29,117 bases of DNA, from assembly GCA_019314005.1 (NCBI GenBank), contig JAFDAE010000022.1, forward strand, positions 1 through 29,117. The letters run 5' to 3'. Below, piece after piece: positions 14,031 to 20,138 of this stretch. The number at the start of each line of letters is the position of its first letter. Within the stretch, counting starts at the first letter, position 1. Made by a program: the position numbers and the translations under genes. The notes under the pieces are model-generated. The model was not told where the DNA came from. It did no database searches and saw only the letters and a list, made by a program, of their open reading frames with translations. The stretch is from Deltaproteobacteria bacterium (lineage in GTDB: Bacteria > Desulfobacterota > Desulfobacteria > C00003060 > C00003106).

Positions 14031-14674
14031 GATAGTGTCAACGCTCCTACTCTATGAATGGTTATCGTGCCGTTTACCTTGTCATCGCCGCCACCGGAAT
14101 CGTTAATGCCGATTACGTAACCTGTAAAGGTATGTACGGCATCATCGGAGTAGGTCAGCTTAAACGTCTTGAGGGTTCTTGCCGCCCTTGCTGTTTCAGC
14201 AGCCAGAAGTCCTGTATCATCGGACGTCCAATTCACTGAAAAGGTCAGTGCGCTACCCCTCGGAATACCAGGTTTCTCTTCGGCCCGTGTCGATCCCAAC
14301 GCGGTATAATCTATCATGTTGTGAGTATCACCGGCGATATCCCAATCAGTGATTGAGCATATCTCGGTATAACTCTGCGGCGTCATTGTCGCGGTGTCAG
14401 TGTTGTCATCAATCGTTAAATCCGTTGAATCCAAATCAATGGCGAAGGTATCATCCGTGACAAACTGGACAACAAACGATTTACCGTTAATGTCCGCTGC
14501 ATCAGCCCCGTCAAAGGACGCCGCCACAACAACATCGCCGTTGGACAGGCCGTGCGCTACTGATGTTAATACTGTTGGATTCGAGAGAGTCATCGCCGTT
14601 ATGGTTTTAGCGATCCCAGACCCAGTATCCATCTCTAATTTAGTTCCCTGCGATTCTAACATTTCTACTGTCAT
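14027..14674 (-). CDS. Major tail tube protein with an inserted beta (FCCH/Ig-like) domain
   Basis: Its position directly before the chaperone pair and after tail completion genes identifies the tube protein. The C-terminal half (ICSITDWDIAGDTHNMIDYT, IPRGSALTFSVNWTSDD, KTFKLTYSDDAVHTFTGYVI) has the gpV-type fold, with the G-Y-V strand near the end. Residues about 23-98 hold an extra beta module (NPTVLTSVAHGLSNGDVVV, INGKSFVVQFVTDDTFAID) that resembles FCCH-like domains found inside many environmental phage structural proteins. AGGAGGAAAGAAA precedes the ATG. Hexamers of this protein build the tail tube. Confidence 0.8.
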   Translation of the reverse strand: MTVEMLESQGTKLEMDTGSGIAKTITAMTLSNPTVLTSVAHGLSNGDVVVAASFDGADAADINGKSFVVQFVTDDTFAIDLDSTDLTIDDNTDTATMTPQSYTEICSITDWDIAGDTHNMIDYTALGSTRAEEKPGIPRGSALTFSVNWTSDDTGLLAAETARAARTLKTFKLTYSDDAVHTFTGYVIGINDSGGGDDKVNGTITIHRVGALTLS

Positions 14675-14706
14675 TTTTCTTTCCTCCTGTTGTTTTTAAA
14701 TTGGGT

Positions 14707-15075
14707 TTATTTTCCCTTCTCAAGCACTCCGATTTCCATGCCCTCGTGAAGAAATAAGACATTCGGTTTATGCCCAAGTCCTTTTACAAACTCTTTTACC
14801 ATCTTCACACTCCCCTCCCGTGCATCCTTGGATAATCTCAAGGGAGACCGCAAAACTATAATATCATTTTCATTAATAGATAGTTTCTGCATCGACTGAA
14901 GAAGATTGACATGCTCCTTGTCGTTCACATTTTTTAATATGCTAACCGGGTTCTTTCTCTCCTTCTCTTCAAACTCCATTATCTTAAAAGATTGCTTTTG
15001 CTCTTCCTTTAATGTCTCATAATAAGCCTTGGCCACACCAAGCGGCCCCCATAGGATAATACCATTATCAGACAT
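14707..15075 (-). CDS. Accessory protein with the LQSMQKL...GMEIG domain, duplicated at 25.6-26.1 kb
   Basis: The product joins two modules. Residues 1-36 (SDNGIILWGPLGVAKAYYE, then KQSFKIMEFEE) are identical to the 55-aa protein at 25918-26085. The rest, from LLQSMQKLSINENDIIVLR to LFLHEGMEIGVL, resembles the 95-aa protein at 25646-25933 (WLQSMQKLDVKDGDIVVLR ... MVLEDGMEIGTL). No known family name can be assigned. I chose the ATG at 15075, which overlaps the stop of a tiny upstream frame (TGATG); a TTG lies one codon earlier. It interrupts the usual tail-tube/tail-completion order and is probably an accessory gene, not a structural one. Confidence 0.65.
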   Translation of the reverse strand: MSDNGIILWGPLGVAKAYYETLKEEQKQSFKIMEFEEKERKNPVSILKNVNDKEHVNLLQSMQKLSINENDIIVLRSPLRLSKDAREGSVKMVKEFVKGLGHKPNVLFLHEGMEIGVLEKGK

Positions 15076-15110
15076 CAAATTTCCTTATTCCAAAGTCCGT
15101 AAAATCTCAT
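14965..15110 (-). repeat. Direct repeat copy A (about 146 bp), second copy at 25942-26085
   Basis: Bases 14965-15078 are, by eye, identical to 25942-26055 (114 bases). After a two-base insertion here and one substitution, the identity continues over the next 24 bases up to the ATG at 15110/26085. Both copies lie in the same orientation and encode the N-terminus of accessory proteins. Such identity at DNA level points to a recent duplication or recombination. Confidence 0.9.
15075..15110 (-). CDS. Tiny upstream frame MRFYGLWNKEI (11 aa), remnant of a longer N-terminus
   Basis: An ATG behind a very strong ribosome site (AAGGAGGAGGAC) opens an 11-codon frame whose TGA overlaps the ATG of the following gene (TGATG). 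In the second copy of the repeat the same peptide, with two substitutions, is fused in frame to the downstream protein; here two extra bases break the frame. It may be a translated leader that couples translation, or simply a broken N-terminus. Confidence 0.4.
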   Translation of the reverse strand: MRFYGLWNKEI

Positions 15111-15130
15111 GTCCTCCTCCTTGTTTTTAT

Positions 15131-15529
15131 TTAAATTGTGTACCATACACTGTAATCAGCGGTTAACCGCAACGCATTAACCTCTGGCTCTTTTTGCTCA
15201 AAATCTGAAATGAACAATATTGAACCAATCGTTATAGATTCAACGGTTCCAATGTAACCCCCTAAAGCCGATTTTACGGCCTTAGATAATACCCTCAAAT
15301 CCGAATAACCGGCCTCTCCAATATCTTGTACCCATAAATCAATTTGGACTCTGGGGTTTTCCTTCCCAGATGGCCCCCTAAGAGCGTTTTCTCCACGCCC
15401 GAATACGGAATAACTTATAAACGGATACGTTGGATTTTGCGGGATTTTGACAGAAGGATAGCACCGGGTTGTAATGGCTTTCACGGTTGCATCGTTTGTC
15501 AAGATACTATGGATTGCTTTTCCGATCAT
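15131..15529 (-). CDS. Tail completion protein, DUF3168 / gpU-like
   Basis: The 132-residue product matches DUF3168: IGKAIHSILTNDATVKAI, YPSVKIPQNPTYPFISYSVFG, PRVQIDLWVQDIGEAGYSDL and a closing ADYSVWYTI strand. DUF3168 proteins (lambda gpU, SPP1 gp17-type) cap the proximal end of the tail tube and make the joint to the head. The neighbours fit: HK97 gp10-like upstream, tube protein downstream. The start ATG lies one base after the stop of the 56-aa gene, so translation is probably coupled. Confidence 0.85.
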   Translation of the reverse strand: MIGKAIHSILTNDATVKAITTRCYPSVKIPQNPTYPFISYSVFGRGENALRGPSGKENPRVQIDLWVQDIGEAGYSDLRVLSKAVKSALGGYIGTVESITIGSILFISDFEQKEPEVNALRLTADYSVWYTI

Positions 15530-15530
15530 T

Positions 15531-15701
15531 TTAATACCACCCTGTATCTCCTGCGTCCTTAATTTCGTTGCACCGTTTTATTACCTTTTTGAGTGCCTCA
15601 ACAGCTTCCGTTGAATCCTTGTATTCATCTAGCAGCACTTCGATCATTCCCATTATTTCTTTCGCTGCTGTACTTGCCCCTGCTCCTCCTCCCATGCTCA
15701 T
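15531..15701 (-). CDS. Small helical protein between gp10-like and DUF3168 genes (56 aa)
   Basis: A 56-codon frame starts at an ATG behind AAGGGGAATAGAT and ends one base before the DUF3168 start. The N-terminus is Gly/Ala-rich (SMGGGAGASTAAKEIMGMIE), and the rest is an acidic-basic amphipathic helix (LLDEYKDSTEAVEALKKVIK) with one Cys. The ribosome site and tight spacing on both sides support a real gene. No family is recognised; a role in connector or tail completion is only positional. Confidence 0.6.
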   Translation of the reverse strand: MSMGGGAGASTAAKEIMGMIEVLLDEYKDSTEAVEALKKVIKRCNEIKDAGDTGWY

Positions 15702-15727
15702 ATCTATTCCCCTTCTTATTTGTTTTT

Positions 15728-16246
15728 TTATCTCGATAACCCCGCACGTTGTTTTGATGTCAATGTTCCCTTGAGAGCCTTTTTGTGGAGCAACTTTGCA
15801 GCTTTTTCTAATGCCCGCCAGAGCTCTTCTTTTAAGAGATCAAGGGAGACTTTCTTTTGCGAATCAAACGCTTGCCTCATAAACGGCATAGGAGGTATAA
15901 ATCCCCTATATGCACCACTTTTGGTGTATCTCTCGGTAGTTCCCCATTCAAAAATCGAAGCCAACGGATGTGAAGGCCCCACGTACACAGTAACCCTCGA
16001 TCTGTCTGTCCGACCTCTCTGCGACTTCTTAAGGCTTGTTCCAACCTTGATGGATTTAACTATATTTTCACCCTCAATAGGAATACCTTGCGCATTCTGT
16101 TTGGCACGATCCTTGATAGGGATAGCCGCCTTTTTCAGCGCATTCCTCACGACTGTCTTCTTCATGCTCAAGGTCGGAAGCTGCTCAAGCGCGTCCATTG
16201 TTTCTTTCAGGCCAACTAATTGAAATGAAAATGCTGGCTGTGCCAT
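15728..16246 (-). CDS. HK97 gp10-like tail completion protein
   Basis: The protein (172 aa) fits the HK97-gp10 family: GLKETMDALEQLPTL at the start, MKKTVVRNALKKAAIPIKDRAK, then a beta region VTVYVGPSHPLASIFEWGT and the typical IPPMPFMRQAFDSQK motif (P-x-x-P-F-x-R-x-A). These proteins help assemble the head-tail joint in siphophages. The C-terminus is a long basic helix. Its ATG overlaps the stop of the head-closure gene by one base. The neighbours are as in HK97-like genomes. Confidence 0.88.
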   Translation of the reverse strand: MAQPAFSFQLVGLKETMDALEQLPTLSMKKTVVRNALKKAAIPIKDRAKQNAQGIPIEGENIVKSIKVGTSLKKSQRGRTDRSRVTVYVGPSHPLASIFEWGTTERYTKSGAYRGFIPPMPFMRQAFDSQKKVSLDLLKEELWRALEKAAKLLHKKALKGTLTSKQRAGLSR

Positions 16247-16743
16247 TATTCGCCCCTCGCATTCACAATCAATTCAAGTCCCTCTTTGCGTCCCAGTTCT
16301 AATACGGCTGCTATATCATATTCCTTTCCGGCTGCGTCAGTCAATATGTTCAGGGGGCTTACATCATCCCTATACCGAATGCGATATTTACAAACCACAG
16401 ACGCAACAACCTGTTTTGCGCTCCATCTTTCGTTTCCCCGGAGTTCTAATCTTTCACCCCACACACTCCCCGGGAGAGTAACCGGCTTAACCTTATTCGA
16501 GGCATCGCAAGTCTCCGTACCCGCCGCAGTGAAAGTATCATATATTACAACCCCGGTACCGAAATGGTCCTCTTCCGTGGCTGTGACCTGATAAAGAATG
16601 CCCTCTGTAAGTGTCCCTGTGGCTATTTCGGAGCCGACCTTTACGAGTTCAATCCATGATACAATCTCCTCACCAAAGGCGTTTTCCGTTGTAACCTTCT
16701 CGTACAGCGTTATAATTTTATCCATCCTGCCACTGCGCATCAA
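16246..16743 (-). CDS. Head closure (head-tail adaptor) protein with an apparently inserted domain
   Basis: The ends fit head-closure proteins of the HK97 gp7/SPP1 gp16 type: GRMDKIITLYEKVTTENAFG with EEIVSWIEL at the start, and VWGERLELRGNERWSAKQV, RYRDDVSPLNILTDAAGKEY, then DIAAVLELGRKEGLELIV at the end. Between SWIELVK and PGSVWGE, residues about 36-89 form an extra segment (GSEIATGTLTEGILYQVTA, TFTAAGTETCDASNKVKPV) that resembles small beta modules seen in phage fibre and structural proteins and is not part of the normal fold. Length 165 aa, against about 110 for a plain family member. Confidence 0.8.
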   Translation of the reverse strand: MMRSGRMDKIITLYEKVTTENAFGEEIVSWIELVKVGSEIATGTLTEGILYQVTATEEDHFGTGVVIYDTFTAAGTETCDASNKVKPVTLPGSVWGERLELRGNERWSAKQVVASVVCKYRIRYRDDVSPLNILTDAAGKEYDIAAVLELGRKEGLELIVNARGE

Positions 16744-17348
16744 TCAAACCTCGTGTGTATAATATAATTCAATAACAGGGTGTCAACGGCCCCCTGAATC
16801 CGTCCCACACTCACCCCAATGACGATCTCCCCCCTGTTGTTATAAGCATCCTCAATCATCAATAACATCGCATTCCTGATGTCCTCTGGCACGTCTGTTG
16901 CACTATCACCATATCCACAGACATATTCAATTTTAATCGGGTTGTCGGTATAGAGGGTCCCACTCGGCCATGATTCATTCGGCTGTAAAATTACCCGGCC
17001 CGGTTCACTTACGATATCAGTATCCACGGTCGAGAGAGTATTGTCGTAATCGGCATCGTCTTGTAATCGGTATGTCACGACCGCGGATTGTAGTTTAGGA
17101 TAAGGAAGCCTGATATATCTCTTGTCCGGCCACTCATCCAGATAGTACGTCCGTGTCTGCGTAATCAATGCCCGGCCTGTCTCATGCTCAACCTGGAGCC
17201 GTGCTGATTTAATATTTCTATTAAGCCAGTCATCTTCCGTGGTGTATGCCGCAGCCTCCGCCGCTGTGGTAGCTAAACGAAGGTGTAGTTTGACCTCTTC
17301 CAGAGATATACATTCCGTTGCTGGGGCTGTTGTAGTTACGATTCTCAT
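16740..17348 (-). CDS. Head-tail connector protein, gp6-like
   Basis: The 202-residue protein begins with PATECISLEEVKLHLRL and DWLNRNIKSARLQVEHETGR, the helical core of phage gp6-like connectors (S-L-x-E-x-K-x-H-L-R, then A-R-x-x-x-E). It continues with TYYLDEWPDKRYIRLPYPKL and ends with DVPEDIRNAMLLMIEDAYNN, both family landmarks. This ring sits below the portal and receives the head-closure protein encoded next. The start ATG follows AGGTGAGAT; the stop overlaps the next gene by four bases. Confidence 0.87.
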   Translation of the reverse strand: MRIVTTTAPATECISLEEVKLHLRLATTAAEAAAYTTEDDWLNRNIKSARLQVEHETGRALITQTRTYYLDEWPDKRYIRLPYPKLQSAVVTYRLQDDADYDNTLSTVDTDIVSEPGRVILQPNESWPSGTLYTDNPIKIEYVCGYGDSATDVPEDIRNAMLLMIEDAYNNRGEIVIGVSVGRIQGAVDTLLLNYIIHTRFD

Positions 17349-17355
17349 ATCTCAC

Positions 17356-17862
17356 CTATTCATGTATATGGTATCTCAAGTGCAAAGTCATCGTTGCAGA
17401 AGCTGTTTCACATTTCAAACGATAATAAACAGTCTCCCCGCTTGGAATTTGAAGGTCTCGCATTCTTTCCTGACTGATATGGCTAATCTGGTTTGTACCC
17501 GCTAATCCCCTTGCTCTACATACAATCGTTTTACTATCACCATAAGCAATTTCAATTAAATAAATATTGTCCTTTGCGCTTGTAGACTCAACAACAATCG
17601 AACTAATATGACCAGAAGAATTGAATTTTGAACTCAATGTCACGGAATTATTATCAACTATTTCTGCCCACGCTCCAAAGGTATTTACAGAACTGCCCGC
17701 CGTGAAGGTAACTGTTTCGTTTGAGTCTTCCGGGAAGATATTATTCTGATGAAATGCCTCTTTATGAAGGTCTTTCACCCAAATATAGTTCCCATTATGT
17801 CGCCTCTCTATATCCCACAAATACCGTACAGACCTGTGCCGCGGCTGTAGCACCTCCAGCAA
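17356..17862 (-). CDS. Hypothetical virion-associated protein (up to 168 aa)
   Basis: The part from about residue 45 is beta-rich and well formed (ETVTFTAGSSVNTFGAWAEI, VTLSSKFNSSGHISSIVVE, GETVYYRLKCETASATMTL), like structural or decoration proteins found near phage connectors. The start is uncertain: the frame is open to a TTG at 17862, which overlaps the upstream gene by 68 bases without a ribosome site, and another TTG lies at 17820. The true product may begin later, or a +1 shift from the upstream gene may be involved. No family is recognised. Confidence 0.55.
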   Translation of the reverse strand: MLEVLQPRHRSVRYLWDIERRHNGNYIWVKDLHKEAFHQNNIFPEDSNETVTFTAGSSVNTFGAWAEIVDNNSVTLSSKFNSSGHISSIVVESTSAKDNIYLIEIAYGDSKTIVCRARGLAGTNQISHISQERMRDLQIPSGETVYYRLKCETASATMTLHLRYHIHE

Positions 17863-18316
17863 TAGTGAGCTGTATCAATTTCCCACCTACAACCGTCCCA
17901 CCGGCATTGTATTGCAGATATTTGTTTTCAGTAAGGTTAGCCAGGGCCCCAGCTGTTGAGCTGACAAATACAACCGGAGTGCTATCTGTTGACTGGATTG
18001 ATATCGAAGTTAAGGTTGATTCTTCTGTCAGGTCGGCTGGAATGATTATCGTCAAATGCAAGACTTCAATGTTGTTTGCCCCAACAGTGAAAAGCGTATA
18101 ACTTCCCGCCGCCTGTTTAAGGTCGATAGTAGTGGTCTGGAATCTGATACCTTCTGCGTCTTTTAATACCCAGTTCGTCCCACCATCCGGGGTGTCGTAA
18201 AGTTTCCCGGTATTGTACTCGCGGAACGTAGCCCCGATTTGACATGTAGTTGGTTTTGTGTCGGTCGAAAGACCAAGAAAACGATTCTCTAAACTTCCTA
18301 TTCGTGTTACTGACAT
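17795..18316 (-). CDS. Hypothetical structural protein (173 aa)
   Basis: The N-terminus (LSTDTKPTTCQIGATFREYN, GKLYDTPDGGTNWVLK) is a short module often found at the start of phage surface proteins, with T-D-x-K-P-T followed by an E-Y-x-T-G-x-x-Y-x-x-D-G-x-x-W pattern. The rest is Thr/Ser/Ala-rich beta sequence that suggests a decoration or head-fibre protein. AAAGGAGGTACAGGAG precedes the ATG, which supports strong translation as for capsid-associated proteins. Its C-terminus overlaps the next frame. Assignment is by style and place only. Confidence 0.6.
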   Translation of the reverse strand: MSVTRIGSLENRFLGLSTDTKPTTCQIGATFREYNTGKLYDTPDGGTNWVLKDAEGIRFQTTTIDLKQAAGSYTLFTVGANNIEVLHLTIIIPADLTEESTLTSISIQSTDSTPVVFVSSTAGALANLTENKYLQYNAGGTVVGGKLIQLTIAGGATAAAQVCTVFVGYREAT

Positions 18317-18349
18317 CTCCTGTACCTCCTTTCACTTTTTTGGGAGGGA

Positions 18350-18378
18350 GGAGGCAGCCCGGAGAGTAGACTGCCCCC
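18350..18378 (-). other. Hairpin in the gap after the 179-aa gene
   Basis: On the minus-strand transcript GGGGGCAG can pair with CTGCCTCC (8 pairs including one G-U) around a 13-base loop, 8 bases after the stop of the 179-aa gene. No U-run follows the stem, so it is not a standard terminator. It could be an RNA processing or stabilising hairpin between genes expressed at different levels. Confidence 0.35.
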
Positions 18379-18385
18379 TGTGGGT

Positions 18386-18925
18386 TTAAGCCTTAGTTGC
18401 TGCTCCTGCGGTCGGGGTTGCATACACAACATACATTCTTGTACGTCCTGCGGTTCCCGCACCTACCGAAGTCGCAACACCGATAATATTTCTCGCTGCG
18501 GCAGAGTAAAGTTTTCTCTGCTCACTCGCTATATAAGCACCTGCCTTGCCTCCGGGATGTTCAATGTTGTTAATTTCACCAGCCAATAAATCGGTCGCTT
18601 TCAGATTCGTAGCGGTGAAGAACCCATCTGGGTCGCTGTCATCCCCAACAATCATGCTTGCCGAAGTTCCAGCCGTCCAAAGTGCCTGTCCATCAACGCC
18701 AATATCAATAATCCGTGACCCAGCGGGGAGTGCTATCGTCCCGGTATAGGTTCCGGCTCCGGCTTCGGTGAAGAGAACCTCTGCGGTTACGGTTGGATAG
18801 ACTTGAGTCCCTGCTAATTTAAAAGCTCCACCGGATTCGACATCCAGAGAACCTCCTGAAGCGATAACGTGGGTATCGCCACCATCTTTTCTGTATGTTT
18901 TCGGCTGATATGTTTCGTCTGCCAT
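18386..18925 (-). CDS. Hypothetical structural/decoration protein (179 aa)
   Basis: The protein starts ETYQPKTYRKDGGDTHVIAS and GGSLDVESGGAFKLAGTQV, an N-terminal pattern common in uncharacterised proteins of the capsid region in HK97-like phages (Y-x-x-x-x-G-G-D-x-x-x-V-x-S-G-G-x-L). It continues as Ala/Gly/Thr-rich beta sequence (IALPAGSRIIDIGVDG, GRTRMYVVYATPT). The repeated Gly-Gly-x-Leu element suggests a beta-helical or head-fibre start. AGGAGGAAATGAAAA precedes the ATG. It is isolated by hairpins on both sides, which suggests its own expression level. Confidence 0.6.
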   Translation of the reverse strand: MADETYQPKTYRKDGGDTHVIASGGSLDVESGGAFKLAGTQVYPTVTAEVLFTEAGAGTYTGTIALPAGSRIIDIGVDGQALWTAGTSASMIVGDDSDPDGFFTATNLKATDLLAGEINNIEHPGGKAGAYIASEQRKLYSAAARNIIGVATSVGAGTAGRTRMYVVYATPTAGAATKA

Positions 18926-18962
18926 TTTTCATTTCCTCCTGTTCGATTGGTTGCCCCGGTAT

Positions 18963-18982
18963 GGCCCGGATAAGACCGGGCC
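18963..18982 (-). other. Perfect 7-bp hairpin upstream of the 179-aa gene
   Basis: GGCCCGG and CCGGGCC are perfect inverted repeats around a 6-base loop, in the 80-base gap between the 140-aa and 179-aa genes. The transcript shows no U-run after it, so a terminator is unlikely; an mRNA stability or processing element is possible. Confidence 0.4.
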
Positions 18983-19005
18983 GAGTACCCACTTAAGGGA
19001 TCGGA

Positions 19006-19428
19006 TTATATGGCCGGAACATCCAGACCATGACTCTTAATAATTTCAATACCCATTGGCATGGACACAGTACCAGTCTCTGTATATGTGAGTTCGAGAT
19101 ATCGTTTTCCGCCGACATAGCCGAATTGATAGATCGAATTGTCCTCACCGACAGCATCAATAGTGAGAATGACACCACTTGCCACTGTCACACCGAGCAT
19201 ATCCGCCGTTTCGACAGCCGTGTAAGTCGTTCCGTCGCTTGAATCTTTCAACGTAAAAACGAGTTTGTTTGAACCCGACAATCCCGATCCAGCGTCAAGA
19301 CCGCAATTAATGACCAACTCCGCCGAGTTGAAATCCTGAAGGTCGATATCGGTATGTGTCGCAGTAGCCTCAACCACAACCGGGTCAAGAATTGAGACAA
19401 CTTCTATATTATTGTGAAGATCTTTCAT
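19006..19428 (-). CDS. Hypothetical capsid-region protein, decoration-like (140 aa)
   Basis: The sequence is a compact beta protein: VVVEATATHTDIDLQDFNSA, ELVINCGLDAG, NKLVFTLKDSSDGTTYTAVE and GGKRYLELTYTETGTVSMPM. The pattern D-L-x-x-F-x-S-A ... F-x-L-x-x-S-x-D-G-x-x-Y, ending with R-Y-L-x-L-x-x-T, recurs in small proteins encoded next to HK97-type capsid genes and is thought to be a head decoration or head-fibre component. It is separated from the capsid gene by an HNH gene. AGGAGGTAATAAAA precedes the ATG. Confidence 0.65.
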   Translation of the reverse strand: MKDLHNNIEVVSILDPVVVEATATHTDIDLQDFNSAELVINCGLDAGSGLSGSNKLVFTLKDSSDGTTYTAVETADMLGVTVASGVILTIDAVGEDNSIYQFGYVGGKRYLELTYTETGTVSMPMGIEIIKSHGLDVPAI

Positions 19429-19433
19429 TTTTA

Positions 19434-20033
19434 TTACCTCCTGTTTGAGTTTATAAGTTTTAATTCTGGTTTAACTTCTTCCCCGTAAAGTTCAATAATT
19501 TCATATGCCCACTTTACGAGATCTTCTGGTCGTTGACCTTCGGGATGTCCCTTGACAAAAAGCTCAAGGTTCTCAATGCGATTGTCTGTCTTGTCGCCAT
19601 TCTTATGATGAACAAGTTCGCCGCTTCTCAAGAGACGGCCTAAATATTCGGCCATTACAAACCTGTGCTGATAAACAATCTGGTTTTTACCAGCGTGGGG
19701 GCTTTGGGGGTCATATTTCATGACATACCCAACATTATTGATGTGCCACTCTTTTGATCTACCATCACACACAGAACCACCGTTTGGATCACCATATTTT
19801 TTCCATTTTGAATAATGCTTAGAGCAGAGACCCCATGCAACATCTTTATTCTCACATCCTTCTACTTTACATTTGCCTAATAAGGGAGCTCCTTGTTTCG
19901 GCCCTCCTGCCAATGGGTCGCCATGCCTACGCCATCTATCATAATGGAAATTACACCAACCTCTTTTCCTGGCATCGTTATCACAGCCCTCTACACTGCA
20001 CTTGCGATCTCCAGGGAATCTTCTTGGTAACAT
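19434..20033 (-). CDS. HNH homing endonuclease with two Cys/His fingers (199 aa)
   Basis: From the ATG at 20033, two similar zinc-finger-like units (C-x4-C-x9-C-x2-H followed by K/RW...GDP) span residues 12-40 and 55-83, and an HNH_3-type nuclease domain follows: VYQHRFVMAEYLGR, ELVHHKNGDKTDNRIENLEL (H142, H143, N145, N151 region). Such enzymes nick or cut specific sites and copy their own gene into phage DNA. The chosen start has GGAGGTGCAAAT. The frame is also open and well initiated from an ATG at 20129 (AGGAGCTAATT), which would add 32 residues. It separates the capsid gene from the decoration-like gene. Confidence 0.87.
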   Translation of the reverse strand: MLPRRFPGDRKCSVEGCDNDARKRGWCNFHYDRWRRHGDPLAGGPKQGAPLLGKCKVEGCENKDVAWGLCSKHYSKWKKYGDPNGGSVCDGRSKEWHINNVGYVMKYDPQSPHAGKNQIVYQHRFVMAEYLGRLLRSGELVHHKNGDKTDNRIENLELFVKGHPEGQRPEDLVKWAYEIIELYGEEVKPELKLINSNRR

Positions 20034-20064
20034 ATTTGCACCTCCGTTGTGCTCCCGGAAATTC

Positions 20065-20122
20065 CCGTGCAGAAACAAAACCGGAATATTTTGCTTATCG
20101 GGTGCGCTCCCTATCTGCACGG
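20065..20122 (-). repeat. 9-bp inverted repeat at the capsid/HNH junction
   Basis: CCGTGCAGA at 20065-20073 is the exact reverse complement of TCTGCACGG at 20114-20122. Smaller complementary pieces lie inside (CAAAA/TTTTG). The structure covers the 5' part of the longer HNH frame, between its two candidate starts, and could hide or expose them. It could also mark the insertion edge of the HNH gene. Confidence 0.4.
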
Positions 20123-20138
20123 TAAACATAATTAGCTC

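Noticed and set aside
15720..16223. Open frame of 167 codons on the plus strand opposite the gp10-like gene
   Set aside because: Antisense to a gene with clear family motifs; sequence is unstructured, Ser/Phe/Cys-rich as typical for shadows.
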